From assembly GCF_004353845.1 (NCBI RefSeq), contig NZ_CP037864.1, forward strand, positions 1,674,001-1,738,000: a stretch of DNA of 64,000 bases. The letters are read 5' to 3'. The DNA comes from Citrobacter arsenatis (lineage in GTDB: Bacteria > Pseudomonadota > Gammaproteobacteria > Enterobacterales > Enterobacteriaceae). Made by a program: the position numbers and the translations under genes. Under the pieces are notes generated by a model. That model saw only the letters and a list, made by a program, of their open reading frames with translations. It was not told where the DNA came from and made no database searches. Positions 25,918 to 35,239 of the stretch are shown piece after piece. Numbering within the stretch: position 1 is the stretch's first letter; every line of letters starts with the position of its first letter.

Positions 25918-26622
25918 ATGGACCGATTCCCACGATCCGATTCTATTGTCCAGGCCCGTTCCGGCCTGCAAACGTATATGGCGCAGGTGTACGGCTGGAT
26001 GACCTGCGGACTGTTGCTGACTGCGTTTATCGCGTGGTATGCGGCGAATACGCCCGCGGTGATGATGTTTGTCTTCTCCAGCAAAATCACCTTCTTTGGC
26101 CTGATCATCGCTCAACTGGCGCTGGTGTTTGTCCTGTCCGGCATGGTGCAAAGACTCAGCGCAGGTATGGCGACCACGCTGTTTATGCTCTATTCGGCAT
26201 TAACCGGTTTGACGCTATCAAGTATTTTTATCGTCTATACCTACTCGTCTATCGCCAGCACCTTTGTGGTCACCGGCGGGATGTTCGGGATCATGAGTTT
26301 GTACGGCTACACCACCAAACGCGATCTGAGCGGCTTCGGTAATATGCTGTTCATGGCGCTGATCGGTATTGTGCTGGCCTCGCTGGTTAACTTCTGGCTC
26401 AAGAGCGAAGCGCTGATGTGGGCGGTGACCTATATCGGGGTGATTGTGTTTGTCGGTCTGACCGCCTATGACACGCAGAAGCTGAAAAATATCGGTGAGC
26501 AGATCGATCTGCGCGACAGCTCTAATCTGCGTAAATACGCGATTCTTGGGGCCTTAACGCTGTACCTGGACTTCATCAACCTGTTCCTGATGCTGTTGCG
26601 TATTTTCGGCAATCGTCGTTAA
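25918..26622 (+). CDS. ybhL: YbhL, BAX inhibitor-1 family membrane protein
   Basis: A 234-residue integral membrane protein with seven predicted transmembrane segments and the family region FVGLTAYDTQKLKNI near residue 180. The BI-1/TMBIM family includes pH-sensitive calcium channels; YccA-type members interact with FtsH. YbhL's own function is not known. A ribosome site CAGGAG precedes the ATG. It lies 41 bp after moaE and could be partly co-transcribed, but it has no known link to molybdopterin. Confidence 0.9.
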   Translation: MDRFPRSDSIVQARSGLQTYMAQVYGWMTCGLLLTAFIAWYAANTPAVMMFVFSSKITFFGLIIAQLALVFVLSGMVQRLSAGMATTLFMLYSALTGLTLSSIFIVYTYSSIASTFVVTGGMFGIMSLYGYTTKRDLSGFGNMLFMALIGIVLASLVNFWLKSEALMWAVTYIGVIVFVGLTAYDTQKLKNIGEQIDLRDSSNLRKYAILGALTLYLDFINLFLMLLRIFGNRR

Positions 26623-26629
26623 TTGTCTG

Positions 26630-26691
26630 TTGCCGGATGGCGCTTGGTATCGAAAGTAGGCCGGATAAGGCGTTACGCCGCATCCGGCACT
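26630..26691. repeat. BIME between ybhL and ybhN
   Basis: A partial REP (TGCCGGATGGCGCTTG) is followed by a complete one (GTAGGCCGGATAAGGCGTTA to GCATCCGGCAC). They sit between convergent stops, and no other terminator is visible. Confidence 0.88.
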
Positions 26692-26701
26692 ATATACACT
26701 A

Positions 26702-27664
26702 TCATTTCGCCATCGCCTTCTCGTTTTTTACCCGCAGCTTTTTTGCCCGACTCTCCAGCAGCAAATAACACACCAGCGCCAGTAGTAGCGGAATAAAATA
26801 GTACAGCACGCGATACGCGAGCAGGGCGGCAATGATCGTTCCCTGAGACGTGTTCTCTCCTGCCAGCAGCGCCATAAACACCGCCTCCAGCACGCCAATC
26901 CCTGCCGGAATATGTACGATTACCCCGGCAATACTGCTTACCAGTAGCACGCCCAGCACGAAGAAATAGTTGATATCCTGACCCAGCAACAACCAGATAA
27001 TCGCCCCCATTACCATCCAGTTTGTACTGGATATCGCCATTTGCGCTATGGCAAATTTCCAGGAAGGTAGCACCAGTTTTTGACCCTTGATGGTGATGTG
27101 GCGATGCTTAGCGAAGGCGCAAAACCACAGATAAACGCCAATAACTAGCAGCAGCGCAATGCCTAAGATGCGCAGCGTACCTTCATCGATATACCAGTGC
27201 GCGGGCAGTTCGACGACGCCGAAGGTAAAAATAAAACCGCCCAGCAGAATATAGCCCAGCCAGTTGGTGGTAATGCTCAGTGAAAAAATCCGCGTAATTG
27301 TGCTCCCCGGCAACCCGAGACGGGAGTAGAGCCGATAGCGCATCCCAATCCCGCCCACCCAGGTGCTTAACGTCAGGTTGAAGGCGTAACAGATAAACGA
27401 CACCAGCATGACCTGGCGTTTTGCCAGCTTGTGCCCGCAGTAATAGCGCCCAAGCAGGTCATAGCAGCCGTAAAGTAAATAACTGACAATCACCAGCCCC
27501 ACGGCACTGAGCAGGGCAATCCGATTATAATCGCGGATGACCGTCCACACTTCCTGCCAGTTGACCTTGCTGGCATAAACGACCAGCAACACGATCACCG
27601 CAATAAAAAATAGCCATGTGAGGATTTTTTTCGCTAACCGCCAGCGCGGATGTGCTTTGGCCAT
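26702..27664 (-). CDS. ybhN: YbhN, UPF0104/LPG-synthase-type inner membrane protein
   Basis: A 320-residue protein with about eight membrane segments, including LSTWVGGIGMRYRLYSRLG and HIPAGIGVLEAVFMALLAGE, which are hallmarks of the UPF0104 family that contains lysyl-phosphatidylglycerol synthase membrane domains. The cytoplasmic aminoacyl-transferase domain of MprF is absent, so only a lipid-flipping or lipid-handling role is plausible. It is the last gene of ybhP-clsB-ybhN and overlaps the clsB stop by one base (TGATG), placing it next to a phospholipid-synthesis enzyme. Confidence 0.9.
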   Translation of the reverse strand: MAKAHPRWRLAKKILTWLFFIAVIVLLVVYASKVNWQEVWTVIRDYNRIALLSAVGLVIVSYLLYGCYDLLGRYYCGHKLAKRQVMLVSFICYAFNLTLSTWVGGIGMRYRLYSRLGLPGSTITRIFSLSITTNWLGYILLGGFIFTFGVVELPAHWYIDEGTLRILGIALLLVIGVYLWFCAFAKHRHITIKGQKLVLPSWKFAIAQMAISSTNWMVMGAIIWLLLGQDINYFFVLGVLLVSSIAGVIVHIPAGIGVLEAVFMALLAGENTSQGTIIAALLAYRVLYYFIPLLLALVCYLLLESRAKKLRVKNEKAMAK

Positions 27665-28905
27665 CAGGTTTTCCCTCCTGCATCCTCAGTTTGTATACGG
27701 TCCTGGGTTTCCAGAGCGGGCTGCGCGGGCGGCTCTACTTCGGCCAGATGCGGGGTATGCGCCGGCAACCAGCCGACCAGCGCCGGGAAATGGCGTAAAA
27801 AGTGGAACGCCAGCACGCTTTTAGTCAGGTTCCACCAGGTGCGTTTTGGCAGCATGGATTCGTCAACCCGCTTGCAGTCTTGCGCAATAATGGGATTCAG
27901 GTTGTCACGCAGGGTCTGGTTAAAAGTGCGGTCATGAATAATCAGATTTGCTTCCAGATTCAGCGACAGGCTCAGCGGATCGAGATTGCTGGAACCCACC
28001 GTCGCCCAGTGATCGTCCATCAGCGCCACTTTGCCATGCAGAGGTTTACGGCGGTATTCATAGACATGGACGCCGCCTTTGACCAGATAGTTGTACAGCA
28101 GTCGGGCGCCCACTTTCACAATTGGCATATCCGGTTCGCCCTGCACGATGAGTTTTACCCGAACGCCGCGTCGTGCTGCTTTACGCAGGGCATGCAGCAG
28201 GCGATAACCGGGAAAGAAATAGGCATTGGCAATGATCACTTCCCGCCTGGCCTGGGTCAGCATTTTCAAATAATGGCGTTCAATATCATCGCGATGCTCT
28301 TCGTTATCGCGCCAGACAAACAGCGCCTGTGCTTCACCGGGTCGATGATTGTCGATTGCCCGGTGATGACGTCGCCACCAGCGGCGTACGGCACTTTGCC
28401 CGGGCAGGTTTTCCAGTACAAAGTTCAGAATGTCAGCAACGACAGGGCCTTCAACGCGCACGGCGTAATCCTGCTTGGCCTCAGGACCGTAATCAGACAT
28501 ATGTTCAGCGGAGTAATTGATGCCGCCGACAAAGGCAACACGATCATCAATGACCACAATTTTGCGATGCATCCGGCGAAAGAGATTGGTGCGCATCCCG
28601 AACAGACGCGGGCGCGGATCGTAGTAGCGGAAAACTACACCGGCTACGGTAAGTTCTTCAACAAAACTGTCGCTAAGATCAGGCGAGCCGTAGCCATCCA
28701 GCAGCACCTCTGCTTTGATGCCTCGCCGGGCGGCTTCGAGCAACGCGGTATGCAGCTGTTTTCCGACCGCATCTTCAAACCAGATAAAGGTCTCGAGGAT
28801 TATTTTTTGCTGTGCCTGTTCAATGGCGTCAAAGACGGCGGGGTAGAATTGATCGCCGTTTTCCAGCAGTTGAATTTGATTGCCTTCACGCCAGCCATAT
28901 TTCAT
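27664..28905 (-). CDS. clsB: Cardiolipin synthase B
   Basis: ClsB is a phospholipase D-superfamily enzyme that makes cardiolipin and, in E. coli, can also make phosphatidylglycerol from phosphatidylethanolamine and glycerol. It has 413 residues, with two complete HKD motifs: H113/K115/D120 in MHRKIVVIDD and H290/K292/D297 in LHGKVALMDD, each followed by Gly and Asn. Unlike ClsA it lacks a long N-terminal membrane region. The start overlaps the ybhP stop (ATGA). A long reverse-strand open frame over this gene is a shadow. Confidence 0.95.
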   Translation of the reverse strand: MKYGWREGNQIQLLENGDQFYPAVFDAIEQAQQKIILETFIWFEDAVGKQLHTALLEAARRGIKAEVLLDGYGSPDLSDSFVEELTVAGVVFRYYDPRPRLFGMRTNLFRRMHRKIVVIDDRVAFVGGINYSAEHMSDYGPEAKQDYAVRVEGPVVADILNFVLENLPGQSAVRRWWRRHHRAIDNHRPGEAQALFVWRDNEEHRDDIERHYLKMLTQARREVIIANAYFFPGYRLLHALRKAARRGVRVKLIVQGEPDMPIVKVGARLLYNYLVKGGVHVYEYRRKPLHGKVALMDDHWATVGSSNLDPLSLSLNLEANLIIHDRTFNQTLRDNLNPIIAQDCKRVDESMLPKRTWWNLTKSVLAFHFLRHFPALVGWLPAHTPHLAEVEPPAQPALETQDRIQTEDAGGKT

Positions 28906-29663
28906 AAATGAATCTCCGCACTCAGGGGGGCATGATCGGACAAATGTCGCCAGTGACGCAGCGCCAGCGTCGTTGGAGTACTGGCGTTCGCATTTTTCAC
29001 ATAGATCCTGTCCAGACGCAGCAAGGGAAACTGCACCGGAAAGGTCCGCGCCGGGCGACCGTGGGCGCGGGTAAAAATCTCATCAAGGCCGGCCCTGGCT
29101 TTCAACGGGTGATTGGCCGTTTGTCGCCAGTCGTTAAAATCTCCGGCGATAACCACGGGCTCCGCGTCGGGCAGAGCGTTGACCCAGTCTGCCAGCATAG
29201 CAAGCTGGGCCTGGCGGTGAGCTTCACGCAAACCGAGATGCACACACATCACATGGATGGGGTGGGAGAGCATTGGCGGTACGATGCGGCAGTAAAGGAC
29301 CCCGCGCTTTTCACTCGCGCCGACTGACACATCACGATTTTCATAATGCTCAATGGGATACCGTGACAGCACCGCATTACCGTGATGCCCCTGCGGGTAC
29401 ACGGCGTTACGCCCGTAGGCGAAGTCGCTCCACATCGTGTCCGCCAGAAATTCGTAGTGGCTGGTATCCGGCCAGTTCTCAATATGCAACGAATGAGCTT
29501 CGTGCGCGCCCATGACTTCCTGCAGACACACAATGTCTGCGCCAACCGTTCTGACGGCCTCTCGTAGCTCAGGCAAAATAAAACGCCGGTTGAAGGCGGT
29601 GAACCCTTTGTGAGTATTAATGGTGAGCACATTGAATGAAAATTGAACTCCCGATCCGCTCAT
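28902..29663 (-). CDS. ybhP: YbhP, endonuclease/exonuclease/phosphatase-family protein
   Basis: The ATG at 29663 behind GGGAGG gives 253 residues, the E. coli length; the longer frame adds 34 residues with no ribosome site. The fold is the DNase I-like EEP superfamily: catalytic glutamate in CLQEVMGAHE, VHLGLREAHR, GDFNDWR and the terminal LSDHAPLSAEI. Members cleave phosphodiesters in nucleic acids, inositol phosphates or lipids. Being coupled to clsB and ybhN, a lipid substrate is attractive, but this is inference. Confidence 0.92.
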   Translation of the reverse strand: MSGSGVQFSFNVLTINTHKGFTAFNRRFILPELREAVRTVGADIVCLQEVMGAHEAHSLHIENWPDTSHYEFLADTMWSDFAYGRNAVYPQGHHGNAVLSRYPIEHYENRDVSVGASEKRGVLYCRIVPPMLSHPIHVMCVHLGLREAHRQAQLAMLADWVNALPDAEPVVIAGDFNDWRQTANHPLKARAGLDEIFTRAHGRPARTFPVQFPLLRLDRIYVKNANASTPTTLALRHWRHLSDHAPLSAEIHL

Positions 29664-29794
29664 GAGCCTCCCGTTGGCGTCACTTCCTAAATAAAATAGT
29701 GTAGTCGTCGTCACAAAAAGATGCGGTGTTGCGGAATTTTCCGTAAAGTCCGGTACTCTGAACAATTAGTTGAAAATCCTTCAGGAGAAAAGCC

Positions 29795-30205
29795 ATGAGG
29801 TGGCAACAACGTGTTCGTGTCGCAACGGGTCTAAGTTGCTGGCAGATTGTGTTGCATTTACTGGTAGTGGCGTTGCTGGTAATGGGCTGGATGAGCGGCA
29901 CGCTGGTGCGCGTCGGCCTGGGATTATGCGTCGTTTACGGCGTTACGGTTTTATTAATGCTGGCCTTGCAACGTCACCATGAACAACGCTGGCGCGACGT
30001 CGCGGATGTGCTGGAAGAACTGACTACTACGTGGTATTTCGGTGCTGCGATGATCGTTCTGTGGCTGCTGTCTCGCGTACTGCAAAACAACGTCTTACTG
30101 GCACTGGCGGGGCTGGTTATCCTTGCCGGACCCGCCGTGGTCTCGTTGCTGGCGAAAGACAAAAAGCTACATCACCTTGCGTCTAAACATCGCATACGCC
30201 GCTGA
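29795..30205 (+). CDS. ybhQ: YbhQ, small inner membrane protein
   Basis: A 136-residue protein with four hydrophobic segments and a basic C-terminus (KDKKLHHLASKHRIRR), matching YbhQ of E. coli in length and sequence. The function is unknown. It has an AGGAG ribosome site and diverges from ybhP across 131 bp. Its last 39 bp overlap the 3' end of the opposing ybhR. Confidence 0.88.
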   Translation: MRWQQRVRVATGLSCWQIVLHLLVVALLVMGWMSGTLVRVGLGLCVVYGVTVLLMLALQRHHEQRWRDVADVLEELTTTWYFGAAMIVLWLLSRVLQNNVLLALAGLVILAGPAVVSLLAKDKKLHHLASKHRIRR

Positions 30206-31273
30206 GCCGGTCGTGGCCGCTATTACTAATAGCGGCCACAAACTTCCCCAGACAATCTGCAGACTCGCATCCTTCAGGTAAATCTGTTTTGTGATGTCCG
30301 TAAAATGGCGGATTGGGTTTATCCACGTCAGATTCTGCAACCAGACCGGCATGTTTTCGACCGGTGAGACGTAGCCTGAGAGCAATATCGCCGGCATCAT
30401 AAACACAAACACGCCGATAAACGCCTGCTGCTGGGTGGCGCACAGCGATGAAATCAGCAGACCAAAACCTACCAGCGACAGCCCGTAAATCACCATCGTG
30501 AAATAGAACAACCCCAGTGAACCGGCAAACGGGATGTGATAAGCCCAGATGCCGATTGCTAGTACAATGGTGGCCTGAAAAGTTGCCACAATCAGCGCGG
30601 GGACCGCTTTGCCGATGAAAATCTGCCAGGTGGTAAGTGGGGAGACCAGCAATTGGTCCAGCGTGCCCTGCTCGCGTTCGCGGGCAACCGAGAGCGAGGT
30701 AACGATCATTACGCCGATAGTGGTGATCATGGCGATCAGCGACGGCACCACAAACCATTTGTAATCCAGATTCGGGTTATACCAGTTACGCACTACCAGC
30801 TCGCTGTTGTTCGGTTTCGGCTTACCGTCCATTAGCTCCTGCTGATACTCCTTAACGATTTGCTGTAGGTAATTCGCGGCAATTTGCGCGCTGTTTGAGT
30901 TGCGCCCGTCGAGGATAATCTGCATGGGCGCTTGCTGAAAGGTATCCAGATTACGCGAAAAGTTGGCCGGGAATCGCACCAGCAGCAGCGCTTTTTGCGT
31001 GTCGATGGTGGGCTGGATCTCCTGCGGGCTTTTCAGCAGCAGGACATGCGTAAAGGCGCTGGCGCGGGCGAAGCGCTGGGTAAGCTCCACCGAGTGTTTG
31101 CCATTGTCTTCGTTATAGATAGCGATAGTGGCGTTGGTCACTTCCAGCGTTGCTGCGAACGGGAACAGGATAACCTGAATCAGCACCGGTAAAATCAGAA
31201 TGGCTCGCGTCTGCGGCTCGCGTAATAGCGATTGCAGCTCTTTGCGAATTAATGTCCATAAACGATGAAACAT
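30167..31273 (-). CDS. ybhR: YbhR, ABC exporter permease subunit
   Basis: A 368-residue ABC-2 type permease with one N-terminal membrane segment, a large periplasmic domain (about residues 40-170) and five C-terminal segments, including the conserved REREQGTLDQLLVSPL. It pairs with YbhS as the membrane part of YbhGFSR, a tripartite-type exporter linked in E. coli to cefoperazone and chloramphenicol sensitivity and to cation export. It is the distal gene, separated from ybhS by an unusual BIME-filled gap of 115 bp. Confidence 0.92.
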   Translation of the reverse strand: MFHRLWTLIRKELQSLLREPQTRAILILPVLIQVILFPFAATLEVTNATIAIYNEDNGKHSVELTQRFARASAFTHVLLLKSPQEIQPTIDTQKALLLVRFPANFSRNLDTFQQAPMQIILDGRNSNSAQIAANYLQQIVKEYQQELMDGKPKPNNSELVVRNWYNPNLDYKWFVVPSLIAMITTIGVMIVTSLSVAREREQGTLDQLLVSPLTTWQIFIGKAVPALIVATFQATIVLAIGIWAYHIPFAGSLGLFYFTMVIYGLSLVGFGLLISSLCATQQQAFIGVFVFMMPAILLSGYVSPVENMPVWLQNLTWINPIRHFTDITKQIYLKDASLQIVWGSLWPLLVIAATTGSAAYAMFRRKVM

Positions 31274-31294
31274 GCCCGTCCTCTCCGTCCAGTT

Positions 31295-31365
31295 TGTAGG
31301 CCTGATAAGCCAAGCGCATCAGGCATAATGCCGGATGACGGCGTGAACGCCTTATCCGACCTACG
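31295..31365. repeat. BIME between ybhS and ybhR within the operon
   Basis: Two opposed REPs, GTAGGCCTGATAAGCCAAGC to CATCAGGCA and GCCGGATGACGGCG to CTTATCCGACCTAC, lie between two co-directional exporter genes. The palindromes are well preserved. Confidence 0.9.
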
Positions 31366-31388
31366 ACTACAATTCTCAAAACACATAC

Positions 31389-32522
31389 TTAATCCAGCCG
31401 ACGTTTGGTTTTAAGCCACGTCAGGCCAATAAACATTACCGCCGAAGCGATTAAAAACAGCACGTTGATAATCAGCACCACCGGAATATTTCCCGCCAGA
31501 AACAGGCTTTGCAGGGTGCTGACGAAATAACGAGCCGGAATTATGTAGGTCACCGCCCGAATAATCGCGGGCATGCTGTCTATCTGGAAGATAAAACCCG
31601 ACAGCATAATCGAGGGCAGGAAGGCGGCGTTCAGCGCGACCTGCGCGGCGTTAAACTGGTTGCGAGTGATGGTGGAAATAAGCAACCCCATGCCGAGCGT
31701 ACTGAGCAGAAACAGGCTGGTAATGAAAAACAGGATCAGCAACGAGCCGCGATAGGGCACGCCAAGAATAAACACCGACACCAGCATACACAGCAGCATC
31801 GCCAGCATGCCCAAAAAATAATACGGGATCAGTTTGCACAGTAGGAGTTCGACGCGGGTGACTTCTGTAGACAGCAGCGCTTCCATGGTTCCGCGCTCCC
31901 ATTCGCGCGCCACCACTAATGAGGTGAGGATGGCACCGATGACCGTCATTATAATGGTTACCGCACCGGGAATAATAAAGTGCTGGCTGATGGCCGCCGG
32001 GTTAAACCAGTAGCGGGTCTGCACATCGATCAATGGCTTGAACGATTCTCCACGATCTTCCGCCCGCTGTTGCTGCCAGATTTGCCATATGCCTTCAACA
32101 TAGCCCTGCACAAAATTGGCGGTATTCGGCTCACTGCCATCGGTGATCACCTGGATCGGTGCCACGTCGTTGGGTCGCGCCATCTGCTGGGCGAAATCCA
32201 CCGGGATCACCACCAGCCCGCGAATGCGCCCGGCCTGCATTTTCTCAATCAGTTCCTGACGGTTATCGCTGATGGTGGCGTCAATATACGGTGAACCGGT
32301 CATAGTATGGGTAAAATCCAACGCCTCTTCGCTTTGCTGTTCGAGCAAAATCCCTACCCGCAGCTTGCTGGAGTCGAGGTTGATCCCGTAGCCGAAGATA
32401 AACAGCAGCAGCAGCGGGATCACTACCGCAATCAGCCAACTGCTGGGATCGCGGACGATCTGGCGTGTCTCTTTCACGCACAGCGCACGTACGCGACGCC
32501 AGGAGAGAGCGGAGTTACTCAT
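31389..32522 (-). CDS. ybhS: YbhS, ABC exporter permease subunit
   Basis: A 377-residue ABC-2 permease paralogous to YbhR, with the same layout: one N-terminal segment, a periplasmic domain, then VVAREWERGTMEALLSTEV and five membrane segments. The start at 32522 (MSNSALSWRRV) matches E. coli and overlaps the ybhF stop by eight bases, so translation is coupled. With YbhR it forms the membrane pore driven by YbhF. Confidence 0.93.
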   Translation of the reverse strand: MSNSALSWRRVRALCVKETRQIVRDPSSWLIAVVIPLLLLFIFGYGINLDSSKLRVGILLEQQSEEALDFTHTMTGSPYIDATISDNRQELIEKMQAGRIRGLVVIPVDFAQQMARPNDVAPIQVITDGSEPNTANFVQGYVEGIWQIWQQQRAEDRGESFKPLIDVQTRYWFNPAAISQHFIIPGAVTIIMTVIGAILTSLVVAREWERGTMEALLSTEVTRVELLLCKLIPYYFLGMLAMLLCMLVSVFILGVPYRGSLLILFFITSLFLLSTLGMGLLISTITRNQFNAAQVALNAAFLPSIMLSGFIFQIDSMPAIIRAVTYIIPARYFVSTLQSLFLAGNIPVVLIINVLFLIASAVMFIGLTWLKTKRRLD

Positions 32523-34251
32523 GCGCATGCTCCTTATCCCAGTCATTGATAAGCGTGATGAACGCCTGTTCCATGGTCGGGTCCGGCGTGTCGCTGTCGG
32601 CAGCCTGAGCTTTCAGGTCGTCCGGCGTACCGCTGGCAATCAGTTTGCCGCGATATACCAGCCCGATGCGATCGCAGTATTCCGCCTCATCCATAAAGTG
32701 GGTGGTCACCATTACCGTGACGCCTTTTTCTACCATGCTGTTGATATGCAGCCAGAACTCGCGACGGGTAAGGGGATCGACCCCGGAAGTGGGTTCATCA
32801 AGGAACAGAATATCGGGTTCATGCATCAGCGAGCAGGCCAGCGCCAGACGCTGCTTAAAGCCCAGCGGCAATTCGTCGGTGGCGTGGGAGGCGATGCTCT
32901 TCAGGCCGAATGCCTCGCTCATACGATCGATTTTCTCCTTCTGCGCCCGACCACGCAGACCGTAGACGCCGGAGAAAAAGCGCAGATTCTGTTCAACCGT
33001 CAGGTTGCCATACAGGGAGAATTTCTGCGCCATATAGCCCAGATGCTGACGCGCTTTACCGGAGCTGACTTTCAGGTCCATATCCAGCACCAGCGCTTTG
33101 CCGGAAGTGGGGACCAGCAGGCCGCACATCATTTTAAAGGTGGTGGATTTGCCCGCGCCGTTGGGGCCTAACAGACCAAAAATCTCGCCGCGCTGCACGG
33201 CAAAGTCTACGTGGTCGGTAGCGGCAAAATCGCCAAATTTCTTGGTCAGCGCTTTGGCTTCGATCACCGTTTCGCCAGGCGTGCCTTCCACGGTATGCAG
33301 GATAGCGCCCAGCGGGGACTCCGATGTTCCGGCTCCGCCGAGTAAATCGATAAAGGCGTCTTCGAAGCGGGGTATGGTTTCGTTGATGGTTATCTGCGGC
33401 ATGCCGTCAGCGTTTTGGATCTGCTGAGCTGTAGCCTCTTTTTTCAGGATTAGACGGACGGATTTCCCCTGAATCATCCCATCGCTGACCTGTGGCAGTT
33501 TTAACGCGCGTTGCAGCAGTCGGCGGTTGTTTTCCTGCGGACTGCTCATCAGGAAGCTGCGACCTGCCATGGTTTGCGTAAGCTGAGTGGGATCGCCCTG
33601 GTATAACAATTCGCCTTCGTTCATCAGCAGCACATCACGGCATTGTTCAGCCTCATCAAGATATGACGTACTCCATAGGATCAGCATGCCGTCCCCGGCC
33701 AGCTCGTGGACCATTTGCCACAGCTCGCGACGGGAAATAGGGTCGACACCCACGCCAGGCTCATCCAGCAGCAACACTTTGGGTTCACCGACCAACGTAC
33801 AGGCAAGCCCGAGCTTCTGTTTCATACCGCCGGAAAGCTTGCCAGCCAGTCGACCGGTAAATGGTCCCAGCGAGGTAAATTCCAGTAGCCGCGCAAAGGT
33901 TTTTTCTCGCGTTTCACCGGTGACGCTGCGCAAGTCAGCATAAAGATTGAGGTTCTCCATGACCGTCAAATCTTCATACAGGCCAAATTTCTGCGGCATA
34001 TAGCCGAGCACCGCATGCAGCGCACTGTCGTCTTTGATGGGATCAAAGCCAATCACCGCAGCGCTTCCGGCATCGGGTTTTAACAACCCCGCCAGCATTC
34101 GCATCAGCGTGGTTTTGCCCGCACCGTCCGGCCCGACAAGTCCGGTCACGTAGCCTGCATGAACAGTACAGTCGAGTGGGGCGACGGCCGGTTTTTCCAT
34201 TCCGGCAAAGTTTTTCGTCAGCCCTTTAAGCGTAATGACGGCGTCATTCAT
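32515..34251 (-). CDS. ybhF: YbhF, tandem ABC ATPase of the YbhGFSR exporter
   Basis: A 578-residue protein made of two fused ABC ATPase domains, the E. coli length when started at 34251 (MNDAVITLKGL). Domain 1 has Walker A GPDGAGKTT, signature LSGGMKQKLGLA and Walker B VLLLDEPGVGVD. Domain 2 has GPNGAGKST, LPLGFKQRLALA and ILFLDEPTSGVD. The second signature is not the canonical LSGGQ, which is normal for this family. It overlaps ybhG upstream and ybhS downstream by eight bases each. It powers export through YbhS/YbhR. Confidence 0.95.
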   Translation of the reverse strand: MNDAVITLKGLTKNFAGMEKPAVAPLDCTVHAGYVTGLVGPDGAGKTTLMRMLAGLLKPDAGSAAVIGFDPIKDDSALHAVLGYMPQKFGLYEDLTVMENLNLYADLRSVTGETREKTFARLLEFTSLGPFTGRLAGKLSGGMKQKLGLACTLVGEPKVLLLDEPGVGVDPISRRELWQMVHELAGDGMLILWSTSYLDEAEQCRDVLLMNEGELLYQGDPTQLTQTMAGRSFLMSSPQENNRRLLQRALKLPQVSDGMIQGKSVRLILKKEATAQQIQNADGMPQITINETIPRFEDAFIDLLGGAGTSESPLGAILHTVEGTPGETVIEAKALTKKFGDFAATDHVDFAVQRGEIFGLLGPNGAGKSTTFKMMCGLLVPTSGKALVLDMDLKVSSGKARQHLGYMAQKFSLYGNLTVEQNLRFFSGVYGLRGRAQKEKIDRMSEAFGLKSIASHATDELPLGFKQRLALACSLMHEPDILFLDEPTSGVDPLTRREFWLHINSMVEKGVTVMVTTHFMDEAEYCDRIGLVYRGKLIASGTPDDLKAQAADSDTPDPTMEQAFITLINDWDKEHAHE

Positions 34252-35239
34252 GCCGTGCCTCATCGCCAAACTTTATCGTTACCGGCATTCCCTGGCGTAG
34301 CGCATCATCCGCGTCGGTGACGACAATTCGCAAGCGATACACCAGATCGGTGCGCAGGTCAGGGGTCTCAACCGTTTTCGGTGTAAATTCGGCGGTAGGA
34401 GAAACGAAGCCGATTTTACCGTGATACGGTTTGTCCGGGCGACCATCGGTGTAGAGCAGGATTTCCCGTCCTGGCTGTGCCTGGCTCAGATTGCGTTCGT
34501 CAACGTAGGCGCGAACCCAGACCGGACGCGTGAGCGACAGCGTCAGTACCGTGCCCCCTTCGTTCAGCATGCTGCCGGGTTCAACCGCCCGGGTGAGAAG
34601 CGTGCCGTCAGACGGCGAGGTCAGGGTGGTGTCATGCAAATTAAGCTCTGCCTGCGCCAGCTCAGCCTGGGCTTGTTCGAGCGCGGCTTTCGCCTGCTCG
34701 ATGTCCTGCACACGATTACCGCTGCGATATTGCGTGAGCTTATCCTGCGCGGATTTCAGTGAGGCCAGCGCCTGATCCCGTGATGAACGGGCGTTTTCCA
34801 GATCGTTGGCGGAAATGGTGCGGCTTTTCCACAATCCTACCTGCCGATTGTAAAAATTCTGCGCGTAATCATAGGCCGCCTGCGCCTGTTTGACAGCCGC
34901 CGCGGTTTGCGCGATCTCTTCTTGGCGATACCCTGCCAGCATCAGATCGTATTGCGCCTGCGCGGCGGCAACATTGGCTTTTGCCTGCATTAATGCGTTT
35001 TCATACGGTGCGCGATCCAGTTCGCCCAGCACCTGACCGGCGGTAATCGCATCGCCTTCGTCAACCGCCAGCGAGGCCAGCCTGCCGCCAACGCGAAAAC
35101 TCAGGTTGACGCTACGGATGTCGACATTGCCATACAGCGTCAGGCCGTTATCTTGCCGGCTTTGATACCACCACGTTCCACCGGCGATCACGGTAACGAG
35201 GGCCGCGATGACCAGCCCGAGAACGACAGGTTTTTTCAT
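34244..35239 (-). CDS. ybhG: YbhG, periplasmic adaptor (HlyD family)
   Basis: A 331-residue membrane-fusion protein with an N-terminal membrane anchor (residues 6-22), lipoyl half-motifs flanking a long alpha-helical hairpin rich in Ala, Gln and Lys (about 75-200), and a C-terminal beta-barrel region. It bridges the YbhFSR pump to an outer-membrane channel, probably TolC, which is not encoded here. It overlaps cecR by four bases and ybhF by eight, in the single operon cecR-ybhGFSR. Confidence 0.94.
   Translation of the reverse strand: MKKPVVLGLVIAALVTVIAGGTWWYQSRQDNGLTLYGNVDIRSVNLSFRVGGRLASLAVDEGDAITAGQVLGELDRAPYENALMQAKANVAAAQAQYDLMLAGYRQEEIAQTAAAVKQAQAAYDYAQNFYNRQVGLWKSRTISANDLENARSSRDQALASLKSAQDKLTQYRSGNRVQDIEQAKAALEQAQAELAQAELNLHDTTLTSPSDGTLLTRAVEPGSMLNEGGTVLTLSLTRPVWVRAYVDERNLSQAQPGREILLYTDGRPDKPYHGKIGFVSPTAEFTPKTVETPDLRTDLVYRLRIVVTDADDALRQGMPVTIKFGDEARHE

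Noticed and set aside
27802..28911. 369-codon plus-strand open frame over clsB
   Set aside because: It is antisense to a gene with complete HKD motifs, has no ribosome site, and its composition is that of a complementary-strand shadow.
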